Source of the DNA: DASSKF01 sp035690725
GTDB lineage: Bacteria; Actinomycetota; Actinomycetes; Actinomycetales; Dermatophilaceae
Assembly (NCBI GenBank): GCA_035690725.1
Contig: DASSKF010000113.1
Location: forward strand, 1 to 15,178
Direction of reading: 5' to 3'
Length of the DNA stretch: 15,178 bases
Shown in pieces: positions 1 to 6,593 of this stretch. The notes under the pieces are model-generated. The model saw only the letters and a program-made list of their open reading frames with translations, did no database searches and had not been told where the DNA came from. Position 1 is the stretch's first letter. Each line of letters starts with the position of its first letter. Position numbers and translations under genes: made by a program.

Positions 1-638
1 GGTCCCCAGCCGCTGCGCTCGTACTCGCCGATGGTGACCTCGAGGTAGGACGTCTCGTCCGGCAGCTCGACGGTGCGGTAGGTGCGCCGGATGGGCAGCT
101 GCCAGCAGACGTCCGGCTTCTGGGTGTGCGGCTCGAGCCCCTCGAGCAGCGCGTGCTGGTGCAGCGCGCAGCCCGAGCCGGCCGGAAAGCCGGGCCGGTT
201 GAGGAAGATGCACGCGCCGTCGACGACCCGCGTCTTGAGCTCGTCGTCCTCGACCTCGGTCCAGCCCTGCGCGTGGCCCACCGAGTGGTACTGCCACTCG
301 TCCTCGCCGAGATCCTCGACGACGGCGGCGACCCGCTGGTGGTCGTCCTCGTCGGAGAAGTGGGCGCCGAGGGTGCAGCAGCCGTCGTCGGGCCGGTCGG
401 CGTAGATGCCCTGGCAGCCGGCCCCGAAGATGCAGGTCCAGGAGGAGGTGAGCCAGGTCAGGTCACAGCGGAAGCGCTGGTCCTCGTCGTCGGGGTCGGT
501 GAACTCGACCCAGGTGCGGGGACCGTCGGAGAACATCTCGGGCACCGTCCCAGCGTAGGCGTGCACCCGGGAGGTGTGCCGTCCGCTCACCCCGGCGGGC
601 GCCGCCGCCTGCGCCACGCTGGATAGCCTTCGGTCCAT
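1..638 (-). CDS. Cys-rich conserved actinobacterial protein (Rv0495c-like), 3'-truncated
   Basis: Reading the minus strand from ATG at 638-636 gives 212 codons with no stop before the window edge, so the C-terminus is missing. After a poorly conserved stretch comes a motif-rich body: GPRTWVEFTDP (about 39-49), CDLTWLTSSWTCIFGAGCQG (58-77), DDGCCTLGAHFSDEDD (85-99), then CIFLNRPG (143-150), GCALHQHALLEG (156-167) and KPDVCWQLP (174-182). Eight Cys (58, 69, 75, 87, 88, 143, 157, 178) plus His160 and His162 resemble the metal- or Fe-S-chelating YkgJ/DUF3109 type of arrangement; that role is inferred. From memory it matches the conserved protein Rv0495c. The start is uncertain: GTG codons at 617 or 590 are alternatives, because the ATG start leaves only 21 bases before the divergent isomerase gene. 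The biochemical function is unknown. Confidence 0.8.
   Translation of the reverse strand, partial: MDRRLSSVAQAAAPAGVSGRHTSRVHAYAGTVPEMFSDGPRTWVEFTDPDDEDQRFRCDLTWLTSSWTCIFGAGCQGIYADRPDDGCCTLGAHFSDEDDHQRVAAVVEDLGEDEWQYHSVGHAQGWTEVEDDELKTRVVDGACIFLNRPGFPAGSGCALHQHALLEGLEPHTQKPDVCWQLPIRRTYRTVELPDETSYLEVTIGEYERSGWG
624..629 (+). promoter_or_regulatory. Putative -10 element TAGCCT
   Basis: TAGCCT fits the actinobacterial TANNNT -10 pattern and lies 7 bases before an ATG at 637, the spacing expected of a leaderless transcript. I see no clear -35. It lies within the first codons of the divergent minus-strand gene. It would drive the isomerase-TetR pair. Confidence 0.4.
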
Positions 639-663
639 GGGACGCAGCGGGATCGGCCGATGA
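637..663 (+). CDS. Possible 8-codon leaderless leader ORF
   Basis: ATG at 637 opens the reading frame MGRSGIGR, which ends at TGA 661-663. That stop overlaps the ATG of the isomerase (660-662) in an ATGA arrangement. The ATG is 7 bases after a TAGCCT -10 box, so a transcript beginning at or near 637 would be translated from its 5' end, and the stop overlap would couple it to the isomerase, which has only a poor ribosome binding site. Short leaderless ORFs of this kind are known in mycobacteria. No peptide function is implied, and chance is a real alternative for eight codons. Confidence 0.3.
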   Translation: MGRSGIGR

Positions 664-1463
664 GCCCGATCCGCGTCCCCGCCGCCCAGGTCGTGCTCTC
701 GACGGCCTCCTGCTACCCGGAGCCCTGCGCGGCCGCCTTCGACCTGGCCGACCGCCTCGGCTACGACGGGGTCGAGGTGATGGTGTGGACCGAGCCCGGC
801 ACCCAGGAGGCGGGCGTGCTGCGCGGGCTCGCCGAGCTGCACGAGGTCCCCGTGGTGTCCGTCCACGCGCCGACGCTCCTGCTCACCCAGCGGGTCTGGG
901 GACCGGAGCCGTGGCACAAGGTGGACCGGTCGATCGAGCTCGCCCAGGACCTCGGCGCCGGCACGGTGGTGCTGCACCCGCCGTTCCGCTGGCAGCGCGA
1001 CTACGCGGCCGAGTTCGTGGACGGGGTCCGCGAGCGGGAGGAGCGCACCGGGATCCGGCTGGCGGTCGAGAACATGTTCCCCTGGCGCGCGGGCGGCCGG
1101 GAGATGCAGGCGTACCTGCCGCACTGGAACCCGGCGGGGCTGGACTACCGCCACGTCACCCTGGACCTGTCGCACACGGCGACATCGGGCTCGGACGCGA
1201 TGGCGCTGGCCGACGACCTCGGCGGCCGGCTCGCGCACCTGCACCTCGCCGACGGGCTCGGGTCGAGCAAGGACGAGCACCTCGTGCCGGGCCACGGCGC
1301 GCAACCCTGCGGACCGATGCTGGAACGTCTTGCGCGGGAAGGCTTCTCCGGCGCGGTCGTGGTCGAGGTCACCACCCGCCGCCTCGACCCGGACCAGCGG
1401 GAGCTGGCGCTCGCCGAGGCGCTCGCCTTCGCGCGACTGCACCTCGCGACGGTGCAGCAGTGA
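660..1463 (+). CDS. Sugar phosphate isomerase/epimerase-like TIM-barrel protein
   Basis: A 267-residue protein of the xylose isomerase-like TIM-barrel/AP endonuclease 2 superfamily (PF01261 type), matching Rv0498 of M. tuberculosis by position and type. Likely metal ligands at barrel strand ends are Glu137 (AVENMFPW), Asp169 (VTLDLSHT), His195 (HLHLADG) and Glu236 (VVVEVTT); the SVHAP (67-71) and VLHPPF (104-109) strands also fit. These suggest a divalent-metal-dependent isomerase or epimerase acting on a sugar or related cytosolic substrate, which I cannot name. The start at 660 lacks a strong ribosome binding site and overlaps the stop of a possible 8-codon leader. The 3' end overlaps the TetR start by GTGA, so the two genes are translationally coupled. 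Confidence 0.88.
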   Translation: MSPIRVPAAQVVLSTASCYPEPCAAAFDLADRLGYDGVEVMVWTEPGTQEAGVLRGLAELHEVPVVSVHAPTLLLTQRVWGPEPWHKVDRSIELAQDLGAGTVVLHPPFRWQRDYAAEFVDGVREREERTGIRLAVENMFPWRAGGREMQAYLPHWNPAGLDYRHVTLDLSHTATSGSDAMALADDLGGRLAHLHLADGLGSSKDEHLVPGHGAQPCGPMLERLAREGFSGAVVVEVTTRRLDPDQRELALAEALAFARLHLATVQQ

Positions 1464-2101
1464 GCCCTCGCGGCCGGCGCCCGGCGGGCACGGACACCCG
1501 CGCGGAGATCCTGCGCGCCGCCTCGCGGGCCTTCGCGTCAGCGGGCTACCAGAGCGCCTCGCTGCGGGGCATCGCCCGCGATGCGGGAGTCGACCCTGCG
1601 CTGGTCCACCACTACTTCGCGGGCAAGCGGGCGCTCTTCGTCGAGGCGATGCGGCTCCCGGTCGACCCCGGCGAGCGGATCGGCGAGATGGTCGCCGGCC
1701 CGCGCGAGCAGCTGGGGGAGCGCCTCGCCGCGGGCTTCTTCGCCATCTGGGAGGCCCCGGAGACGCGGGTCCGCTTCCTCGCCCTGATCCGCTCGGCCAT
1801 GTCCGACGACGACGCGGGGCGGATGCTGCGCGAGTTCGTCGGCCGCGAGATCGTCGGCCGGGTCGCGGAGGCGGTCGGCACGCCGGACGCGCGGGAGCGG
1901 GCCGGCCTCGCCGCCGGCCAGCTCATCGGCCTGGCGATGCTGCGCTACGTCGTGCGGGTCCCGCCCGTGGCCGACCTGCCGGTGGAGCGCCTCGTCGCCT
2001 CGATCGCCCCGACCATCCAGCGGTACCTGACCGCCGACGACCTGCGGGAGGGGATTGTCGCCGAGGCGGGTGAGGAGTACATTTCATCGCGTGATGAATG
2101 A
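1460..2101 (+). CDS. TetR/AcrR family transcriptional regulator
   Basis: A 213-residue one-component repressor type. The N-terminal helix-turn-helix spans about residues 18-58, with the typical order EILRAASRAFASAGY, SLRGIARDAGVDPALVHHYF and GKRALF. The rest is the all-helical ligand-binding and dimer domain. GTG at 1460 is chosen because it overlaps the isomerase stop in a GTGA junction and leaves the right length before the HTH; an upstream extension of the same frame would lie wholly inside the isomerase gene. Immediately downstream is an ABC exporter pair, whose predicted promoter and a 6+6 bp palindrome lie in the last codons of this gene. The simple reading is a local repressor of the exporter; the ligand is unknown. 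Confidence 0.92.
   Translation: MSPRGRRPAGTDTRAEILRAASRAFASAGYQSASLRGIARDAGVDPALVHHYFAGKRALFVEAMRLPVDPGERIGEMVAGPREQLGERLAAGFFAIWEAPETRVRFLALIRSAMSDDDAGRMLREFVGREIVGRVAEAVGTPDARERAGLAAGQLIGLAMLRYVVRVPPVADLPVERLVASIAPTIQRYLTADDLREGIVAEAGEEYISSRDE
2055..2083 (+). promoter_or_regulatory. Promoter for the ABC exporter, inside the 3' end of the TetR gene
   Basis: TTGTCG (2055-2060), a 17-base spacer, then TACATT (2078-2083) make a good sigma70-type promoter. The -10 ends 7 bases before GTG 2091, predicting a leaderless or near-leaderless ATPase mRNA. GAGGAG at 2072-2077 could act as a distant ribosome binding site on read-through transcripts from the TetR gene. Confidence 0.5.
2083..2098. promoter_or_regulatory. 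Candidate TetR operator, TTCATC-N4-GATGAA
   Basis: A perfect 6+6 bp inverted repeat (TTCATCGCGTGATGAA) covers the last base of the predicted -10, the predicted transcript start and the GTG/ATG start codons of the ATPase. It coincides with the final TetR codons, which are unusually A/T-ending for this genome (ATT, TCA, CGT, GAT, GAA), as if the DNA sequence itself were constrained. Size and place fit a TetR-family operator that would block exporter transcription. Binding is inferred. Confidence 0.5.
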
Positions 2102-2846
2102 AGCGGCGGTCGCGTGCCGGGACCTGCGCGTGGTCCGCGGCGACCACGTGGTCGTGTCCGACGTGTCCCTGGACGTCCCGCGCGGGCAGGTCGTCGGCCT
2201 GCTCGGTCCCAGCGGCAGCGGCAAGACCACCCTCCTGCGCTCGGTCGTCGGCGTCCAGGTGGTGGCCGGGGGCACCGTGACGGTCCTGGGCGAGCCGGCG
2301 GGGTCGACCCGGCTGCGCTCCCGCGTCGGCTACGTGACCCAGGCGCCGAGCGTGTATGACGACCTCAGCGTCCGTGCCAACGTCGCCTACTTCGCCACGG
2401 TCGTCGGTGCGCCCGCAGGCGCGGTGGACGAGACGCTGGAGGCGGTCGACCTGGCCGGGCGGGCCGAGCAGCGGGTCGGGCGGCTGTCCGGGGGCCAGCG
2501 GTCCCGGGTGTCGCTGGCCGCGGCGCTCGTCGGCTCCCCCGACCTGCTCGTGCTCGACGAGCCGACCGTGGGCCTCGACCCGGTCCTGCGCCGGGACCTG
2601 TGGTCGCTGTTCCACCGCCTCGCGGAGCAGGGCACGACGCTGCTGGTCTCCAGCCACGTGATGGACGAGGCGACCCGGTGCGATCGGCTCCTGCTGCTGC
2701 GTGAGGGCGAGGTGCTCGCCGACGACACCCTCGACGGACTGCTCCGCCGAACCGGGGCCGGCGACGCCGAGTCGGCCTTCCTCACGCTGATCGAGCGGGC
2801 CGGGCGCGACGCGTCCGACGAGCGCGGCGTGGAGGTGTCCCGGTGA
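2091..2846 (+). CDS. ABC transporter ATP-binding protein
   Basis: A 251-residue ATPase subunit of an ABC-2 type exporter (DrrA/CcmA-like). From GTG 2091: Walker A GPSGSGKT (39-46), Q-loop Gln84 (YVTQAP), signature LSGGQ (132-136), Walker B LLVLDEP (152-158), D-loop region GLDP, and switch His189 (SSH). The usual order and length are intact, so it should hydrolyse ATP at the inner face of the membrane. GTG at 2091 follows the -10 box by 7 bases; ATG at 2094, in the same frame, is an equal alternative. It overlaps the TetR stop (TGA 2099-2101) and its own stop overlaps the permease start in a GTGA junction. The exported substrate (drug, lipid or peptide) cannot be read from the sequence. Confidence 0.95.
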   Translation: MMNEAAVACRDLRVVRGDHVVVSDVSLDVPRGQVVGLLGPSGSGKTTLLRSVVGVQVVAGGTVTVLGEPAGSTRLRSRVGYVTQAPSVYDDLSVRANVAYFATVVGAPAGAVDETLEAVDLAGRAEQRVGRLSGGQRSRVSLAAALVGSPDLLVLDEPTVGLDPVLRRDLWSLFHRLAEQGTTLLVSSHVMDEATRCDRLLLLREGEVLADDTLDGLLRRTGAGDAESAFLTLIERAGRDASDERGVEVSR

Positions 2847-3577
2847 GCCCGCGGCTGACCCTCGCCACGGCCGCCCGCGTGCTGCGGCAGGTCCGCGCCG
2901 ACCCGCGCACCATCGGCCTGCTGGTGGTCGTGCCCTGCGTGCTCATCGGGCTGCTGGCCTGGGTCTACGGCGACAGCCCCGTCTTCGACCGCATCGGCGG
3001 GCCGCTGCTCGGGATCTTCCCGTTCGTGGTGATGTTCGTCGTCACGAGCGTGGCCACCCTCCGCGAGCGCTCGTCGGGCACCCTCGAGCGGCTGCTGTCC
3101 ACGCCACTCGGCCGGGGCGACTTCCTCACCGGCTACGCCGTGGCGTTCGGCGCCCTCGCCGTCGTGCAGGCCCTGGTCGCCACCGGTTTCGCCATCTGGG
3201 TCTGCGGCCTGGAGGTGCAGGGGCCGGTCTGGATGCTCGTCGGCGTGGCGGTCGTCGACGCGGTGCTCGGCACCGCCATCGGGCTGTTCGCCAGCGCCTT
3301 CGCCCGCACCGAGTTCCAGGCGGTGCAGTTCATGCCCGCCTTCGTCCTGCCGCAGTTCCTGCTGTGCGGCCTGCTCGTCCCGCGCGAGGACCTGCCCGAC
3401 GTCCTGCACTGGGTCTCCGACGTGCTGCCGCTGTCCTACGCGGTCGACGCCATGGTGGCGGTGACCGGTCAGGCCGAGCCGGGCGGCGACGTGGGCCGCA
3501 ACCTGGCCATCGTCGCCGCCTTCCTCGTGGCCGCACTGGTGCTCGGTTCGACCACGCTGCGCCGGCGCACCCGCTGA
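2843..3577 (+). CDS. ABC-2 type transporter permease
   Basis: A 244-residue membrane subunit of the same exporter. About six hydrophobic segments are visible: near 25-42, 53-70, 98-120, 128-150, 163-178 and 222-239. The loop after the second, with TLRERSSGTLERLLSTPLGRGDFLTGY, is the cytoplasmic coupling stretch typical of ABC-2 permeases, and LPLSYAVDAM in the last third is also characteristic of the family. GTG 2843 overlaps the ATPase stop and is preceded by GGAGG (2831-2835). This is a single half-size permease, so the working exporter would be two ATPases with a permease homodimer. Substrate unknown; regulation is expected through the upstream TetR protein. Confidence 0.92.
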   Translation: MSPRLTLATAARVLRQVRADPRTIGLLVVVPCVLIGLLAWVYGDSPVFDRIGGPLLGIFPFVVMFVVTSVATLRERSSGTLERLLSTPLGRGDFLTGYAVAFGALAVVQALVATGFAIWVCGLEVQGPVWMLVGVAVVDAVLGTAIGLFASAFARTEFQAVQFMPAFVLPQFLLCGLLVPREDLPDVLHWVSDVLPLSYAVDAMVAVTGQAEPGGDVGRNLAIVAAFLVAALVLGSTTLRRRTR

Positions 3578-3589
3578 CGAGCGGGAGGG

Positions 3590-3616
3590 GCACGGCATAC
3601 CGGACGGAGGCCGTGC
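3590..3616. terminator. Weak hairpin after the exporter operon
   Basis: GCACGGC (3590-3596) and GCCGTGC (3610-3616) are perfect complements around a 13-base loop, 12 bases after the permease stop. No T-run follows. It may end exporter transcription before the proline genes, or be incidental in GC-rich DNA. Confidence 0.25.
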
Positions 3617-3637
3617 GGGTGCGGTGACCGTGAGGGA

Positions 3638-3643
3638 TACCGT
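3638..3643 (+). promoter_or_regulatory. Putative -10 element TACCGT before proline dehydrogenase
   Basis: TACCGT fits the TANNNT pattern and would give a 5' leader of roughly 35 bases ahead of GTG 3685, which has a good GGAGG (3673-3677) at 7-base spacing. No convincing -35 is present. Confidence 0.35.
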
Positions 3644-3684
3644 GGAGCGCGCACCAGCGCCGGACCCCCCATGGAGGACGACCC

Positions 3685-4638
3685 GTGATCGATGCCAGTG
3701 GCGTGCTGCGCCAGGGACTGCTCCAGCTCGCCGCGAGCGGCACCGTGCGCGACCTCGTGGAGAAGGCGCCCGTGAGCCGGTCCCTGGTCCGTCGCTACGT
3801 CGCCGGCTCCGGGCCCGAGGAGGCGGTGGGCTCCGCCCGCGAGCTCGTCGACACCGGCCGGCTCGGCACGGTCGACTACCTCGGTGAGGACACCGTCGAC
3901 CTCGCGCAGGCGCAACGGACCCGGGACGCCTACCTGGCCATTCTCCACGCGCTGTCCGGGCAGGGGCTGGCCCGCGGGGGACGGGTCGAGCTGAGCGTCA
4001 AGGTCAGCGCGATCGGCGGGGCGCTGCCGGGGGAGGGGCACAAGGTGGCCCTCGAGCACGCCCGGGAGATCTGCCAGGCGGCGGCCAACGCCGGCACCAC
4101 GGTGACCCTCGACGCGGAGGACCACGCCAGCACCGACGCGACGCTGACGGCCCTGCGCGAGCTGCGCCAGGACTTCCCGTGGGTGGGTGCGGTGCTGCAG
4201 GCCTACCTCTACCGCACCGAGTCGGACTGCCGGGCCCTGGCCGACGAGGGGAGCCGGGTGCGGCTGTGCAAGGGCGCCTACCGCGAGCCGGAGTCGGTGG
4301 CCTTCCAGCGACGCTCGGAGGTGGACCGGTCCTACGTGCGCTGCCTGCGGATCCTCATGGAGGGGGACGGCTACCCGATGGTCGCCACCCACGACCCGCG
4401 ACTGGTCGAGATCGCCCGTGCGCTGGCCGTGCGGACGCGGCGGGAGCCGGACTCCTTCGAGTACCAGATGCTCTACGGGATCCGCCCGGACGAGCAGCGC
4501 CGCATCGCCGAGCGCGGCGACCGGATGCGGGTCTACCTGCCGTACGGGGAGGAGTGGTACGGCTACCTGATGCGCCGCATGGCCGAGAAGCCGGCCAACC
4601 TCATGGTGTTCCTGCGCTCCCTGACCAGCAAGGGGTGA
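3685..4638 (+). CDS. Proline dehydrogenase (monofunctional, FAD-dependent)
   Basis: A 317-residue monofunctional PRODH, the length usual in Gram-positive bacteria, oxidising L-proline to pyrroline-5-carboxylate with FAD and passing electrons to the respiratory chain at the membrane. Barrel motifs appear in order: SVKVSAIG (104-111), LDAEDH (142-147), LQAYLY (171-176), RLCKGAY with Lys196 (193-199), ATHDP (234-238), FEYQMLYGIR (258-267) and YLPYGEEWYGYLMRR (284-298), whose Tyr and paired Arg residues bind substrate in this family. GTG 3685 follows GGAGG by 7 bases. proC starts 7 bases after the stop, so the forward and reverse proline/P5C steps share a likely transcript. The next enzyme of catabolism, P5C dehydrogenase, is not in the window. 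Confidence 0.95.
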   Translation: MIDASGVLRQGLLQLAASGTVRDLVEKAPVSRSLVRRYVAGSGPEEAVGSARELVDTGRLGTVDYLGEDTVDLAQAQRTRDAYLAILHALSGQGLARGGRVELSVKVSAIGGALPGEGHKVALEHAREICQAAANAGTTVTLDAEDHASTDATLTALRELRQDFPWVGAVLQAYLYRTESDCRALADEGSRVRLCKGAYREPESVAFQRRSEVDRSYVRCLRILMEGDGYPMVATHDPRLVEIARALAVRTRREPDSFEYQMLYGIRPDEQRRIAERGDRMRVYLPYGEEWYGYLMRRMAEKPANLMVFLRSLTSKG

Positions 4639-4645
4639 CCCGGCC

Positions 4646-5449
4646 GTGACGACACTCGCGATCTTCGGTGCCGGCGTGATGGGCTCGACCCTCCTGTCGG
4701 GACTGCTCCGTGCCGGTCGCTCCGCCGACGACCTCATCATCACCGAGCGCGACCCGGACCGGGCCGCGGCGCTCGCGGCGGAGCACTCGGTCCGCGTCGT
4801 GGGCAACGCGGAGGCGGCCCGCGCGGCCGACACCCTCGTGCTCGTGGTCAAGCCGCAGGACATGTCCGGCCTGCTGGAGGAGGTCGCCCCCCACCTCGCG
4901 CCGGGCAACCTCGTGGTCAGCCTGGCCGCCGGCATCACCACCGGCTTCCTGGAGCAGCGGCTGCCCGACGGGACGCCGGTGGTGCGGGTCATGCCCAACA
5001 CCCCGGCGCTCGTCGACCAGGGGATGGCGGCGGTCAGCCCCGGGCGGCACTGCGGTGACGACCACCTGGCCGAGGCCGAGGAGCTGCTGCGCTCGTGCGG
5101 CAAGGTCGTGCGCCTGGCGGAGCGGCACCTGGACGCGGTCACCGCGATCAGCGGCAGCGGACCGGCATACATCTTCTATGTCGTGGAGGCCATGATCGAG
5201 GCGGGCGTCCTGCTCGGCATGCCCCGCTCGACCGCCACCGAGCTCGTGGTCCAGACGCTCTACGGCTCGGCGACCATGCTCAAGGAGACGGGGCAGCACC
5301 CGACGGTGCTGCGCGAGCAGGTCTCCAGTCCCGGCGGCACGACCATGGCCGCGCTGCGGCAGCTCGACGACCACAAGGTGCGGGCGGCGTTCGTCACGGC
5401 CATGGAGGCGGCCGCGCGGCGCTCGCACGAGCTCGCGTCCGGCCTCTGA
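4646..5449 (+). CDS. proC: Pyrroline-5-carboxylate reductase
   Basis: A 267-residue cytosolic enzyme making L-proline from P5C with NAD(P)H, the last step of proline synthesis. It has the Rossmann motif FGAGVMG (7-13), VVKPQD (67-72), VRVMPNTPALV (113-123), and the family signature AISGSGPAYIFYVVEAM (167-183) followed by the all-helical dimerisation domain with SSPGGTT (227-233). Length and motifs are intact. GTG 4646 lies 7 bases after the PRODH stop, with AGGGG at 4631-4635 as a modest ribosome binding site. It matches Rv0500 in the syntenic mycobacterial region. A GNAT gene begins 7 bases downstream. Confidence 0.96.
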   Translation: MTTLAIFGAGVMGSTLLSGLLRAGRSADDLIITERDPDRAAALAAEHSVRVVGNAEAARAADTLVLVVKPQDMSGLLEEVAPHLAPGNLVVSLAAGITTGFLEQRLPDGTPVVRVMPNTPALVDQGMAAVSPGRHCGDDHLAEAEELLRSCGKVVRLAERHLDAVTAISGSGPAYIFYVVEAMIEAGVLLGMPRSTATELVVQTLYGSATMLKETGQHPTVLREQVSSPGGTTMAALRQLDDHKVRAAFVTAMEAAARRSHELASGL

Positions 5450-5456
5450 GCGCCTG

Positions 5457-5936
5457 ATGGGCGACGTGCGGGTCCGGCTGCTCGAGCCCGACGACTGGCA
5501 GGTCTACCGCGAGGTGCGCCTGCGGATGCTGCAGGACTCCCCGGACGCCTTCGCGTCCCGCTACGAGCAGGCGGTGCACCGGGACGAGGGCGCGTGGCGG
5601 GAGGTGCTGACGGCGTGCGACCAGCACCTGGCCGAGGTGGACGGGCAGCCGGTCGGGGCCGCCGGCCTCGTCCTGAACGAGGAGGAGGCCAACCTCATCG
5701 GCATGTGGGTGGCGCCGGAGACGCGGGGGAGCGACGCGGGTGACCGGCTGGTCGAGGCGGTGTGCGCCCGGGCGGCGGACCTCGGGCACCGGCGGGTCCT
5801 GCTCGACGTGGTGGAGGGCAACGACCGGGCGCGGCGCTTCTACGAACGCTGTGGTTTCGCCGACACCGGGCGCCGCCAGCTGGTACCGGGCCGGGACGAC
5901 GCCTGGGAGGACCAGATGGCCCGCGAGCTGCGCTGA
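5457..5936 (+). CDS. GNAT family N-acetyltransferase (first of a pair)
   Basis: A 159-residue single-domain GNAT enzyme transferring acetyl from acetyl-CoA to an amine. Motif A is visible as LIGMWVAPETRGSDAGDRLV with the pyrophosphate loop RGSDAG (90-95). Motif B is NDRARRFYERCGF with the usual general-acid Tyr129. ATG 5457 is 7 bases after the proC stop; no clear ribosome binding site is present, so translation probably depends on coupling. The N-terminal half (DDWQVYREVRLRMLQDSPDAF) closely resembles the next GNAT protein, which suggests tandem duplication. The acetylated substrate (small molecule or protein N-terminus/lysine) is not evident. Confidence 0.88.
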   Translation: MGDVRVRLLEPDDWQVYREVRLRMLQDSPDAFASRYEQAVHRDEGAWREVLTACDQHLAEVDGQPVGAAGLVLNEEEANLIGMWVAPETRGSDAGDRLVEAVCARAADLGHRRVLLDVVEGNDRARRFYERCGFADTGRRQLVPGRDDAWEDQMARELR

Positions 5937-5959
5937 CCGCGTGGGTCGTTCGGGGGTTC

Positions 5960-5977
5960 CCGGGGGCGGAGCCCCGG
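5960..5977. terminator. GC-rich hairpin after the first GNAT gene
   Basis: CCGGGGGCGGAGCCCCGG folds into a compact stem (GGGGC-GGA-GCCCC or CCGGGG/CCCCGG) 23 bases after the GNAT stop. Such stems are common after genes in high-GC actinobacteria and often lack a T-run. It probably ends the PRODH-proC-GNAT unit. The rest of the 5937-6059 gap includes a comparatively AT-rich patch near 6000-6012 that may hold a promoter, but I cannot define boxes. Confidence 0.4.
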
Positions 5978-6059
5978 TGTGGCCCGTTCGGTGGTGGTGA
6001 TACTCACTCTTTACCGGGGTGAATCGCGACGGGCGGGCCGGGCATGGAATGGTGGGGGC

Positions 6060-6593
6060 ATGAGTGAGATCAGCGTGCGCCCCCTGGGGGAAGAGGATTG
6101 GGCCGAGTACCGCCGGGTCCGACTGGACGCACTGCAGGAGTCTCCCGAGGCCTTCGTCGCCAACTACGACGACGAGCAGGGGTATGACGAGGAGTTCTGG
6201 CGCGCACGCATGCGCCGGTCCCGTCGGCTGCTCGCCGAGGTCGACGGCACCCCCACCGGTGTGGTGTCGGTGGGCCGGTCCCGCAAGAACGAGGAGGTCG
6301 GCGAGCTGTTCGGCCTCTGGGTCCGGCCGGAGGCCCGCGGCACCGGGGTGGCCTGGCGCCTCGTCGAGGCCGGCGCCTCCCAGGCGCGCGACGACGACCG
6401 GACCCACCTCGTCTACTGGGTCGGCACCGACAACGGCCGGGGCGTGGCCTTCGCCAGCAGCTTCGGCTTCCGCCCCACCGACCGGCGCCGCCCGATGCGG
6501 GTCGGCGGCAGCGAGGACGGCGAGGAGGAGATGGCCATGGTCCTCCCGCTCGGCAGCGACCCGGGGTCCGTGCCCAGCTCCCTGATGCACTGA
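6060..6593 (+). CDS. GNAT family N-acetyltransferase (second of a pair, atypical motif B)
   Basis: A 177-residue GNAT protein paralogous to its upstream neighbour: the N-terminal stretch EEDWAEYRRVRLDALQESPE aligns with that protein. Motif A is good (LFGLWVRPEARGTGVAWRLVEAG, acetyl-CoA loop RGTGVA at 93-98). Motif B reads NGRGVAFASSFGF, in which the Tyr normally found in the FYE position is Ala132, so the usual general acid is absent. ATG 6060 follows a G-rich stretch (GGTGGGGG) in place of a standard ribosome binding site; the frame extends upstream to 5979, but that part overlaps the terminator hairpin and is not GNAT-like. Acetyl-CoA binding is likely; activity and substrate are uncertain. 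Confidence 0.86.
   Translation: MSEISVRPLGEEDWAEYRRVRLDALQESPEAFVANYDDEQGYDEEFWRARMRRSRRLLAEVDGTPTGVVSVGRSRKNEEVGELFGLWVRPEARGTGVAWRLVEAGASQARDDDRTHLVYWVGTDNGRGVAFASSFGFRPTDRRRPMRVGGSEDGEEEMAMVLPLGSDPGSVPSSLMH

Noticed and set aside
126..626. 166-codon plus-strand open frame opposite the Cys-rich gene
   Set aside because: The minus-strand reading has conserved Cys/His motifs; the plus-strand product is a Val/Gly/Ala-rich shadow.
785..1459. N-terminal extension of the TetR gene frame
   Set aside because: The extension lies wholly in the isomerase gene, is low-complexity, and the HTH begins soon after GTG 1460, which has a clean overlap with the isomerase stop.
3671..3688. ATG at 3671 as a short leader ORF before proline dehydrogenase
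   Set aside because: It gives five codons and overlaps the ribosome binding site itself; GTG 3685 with GGAGG is the simpler start.
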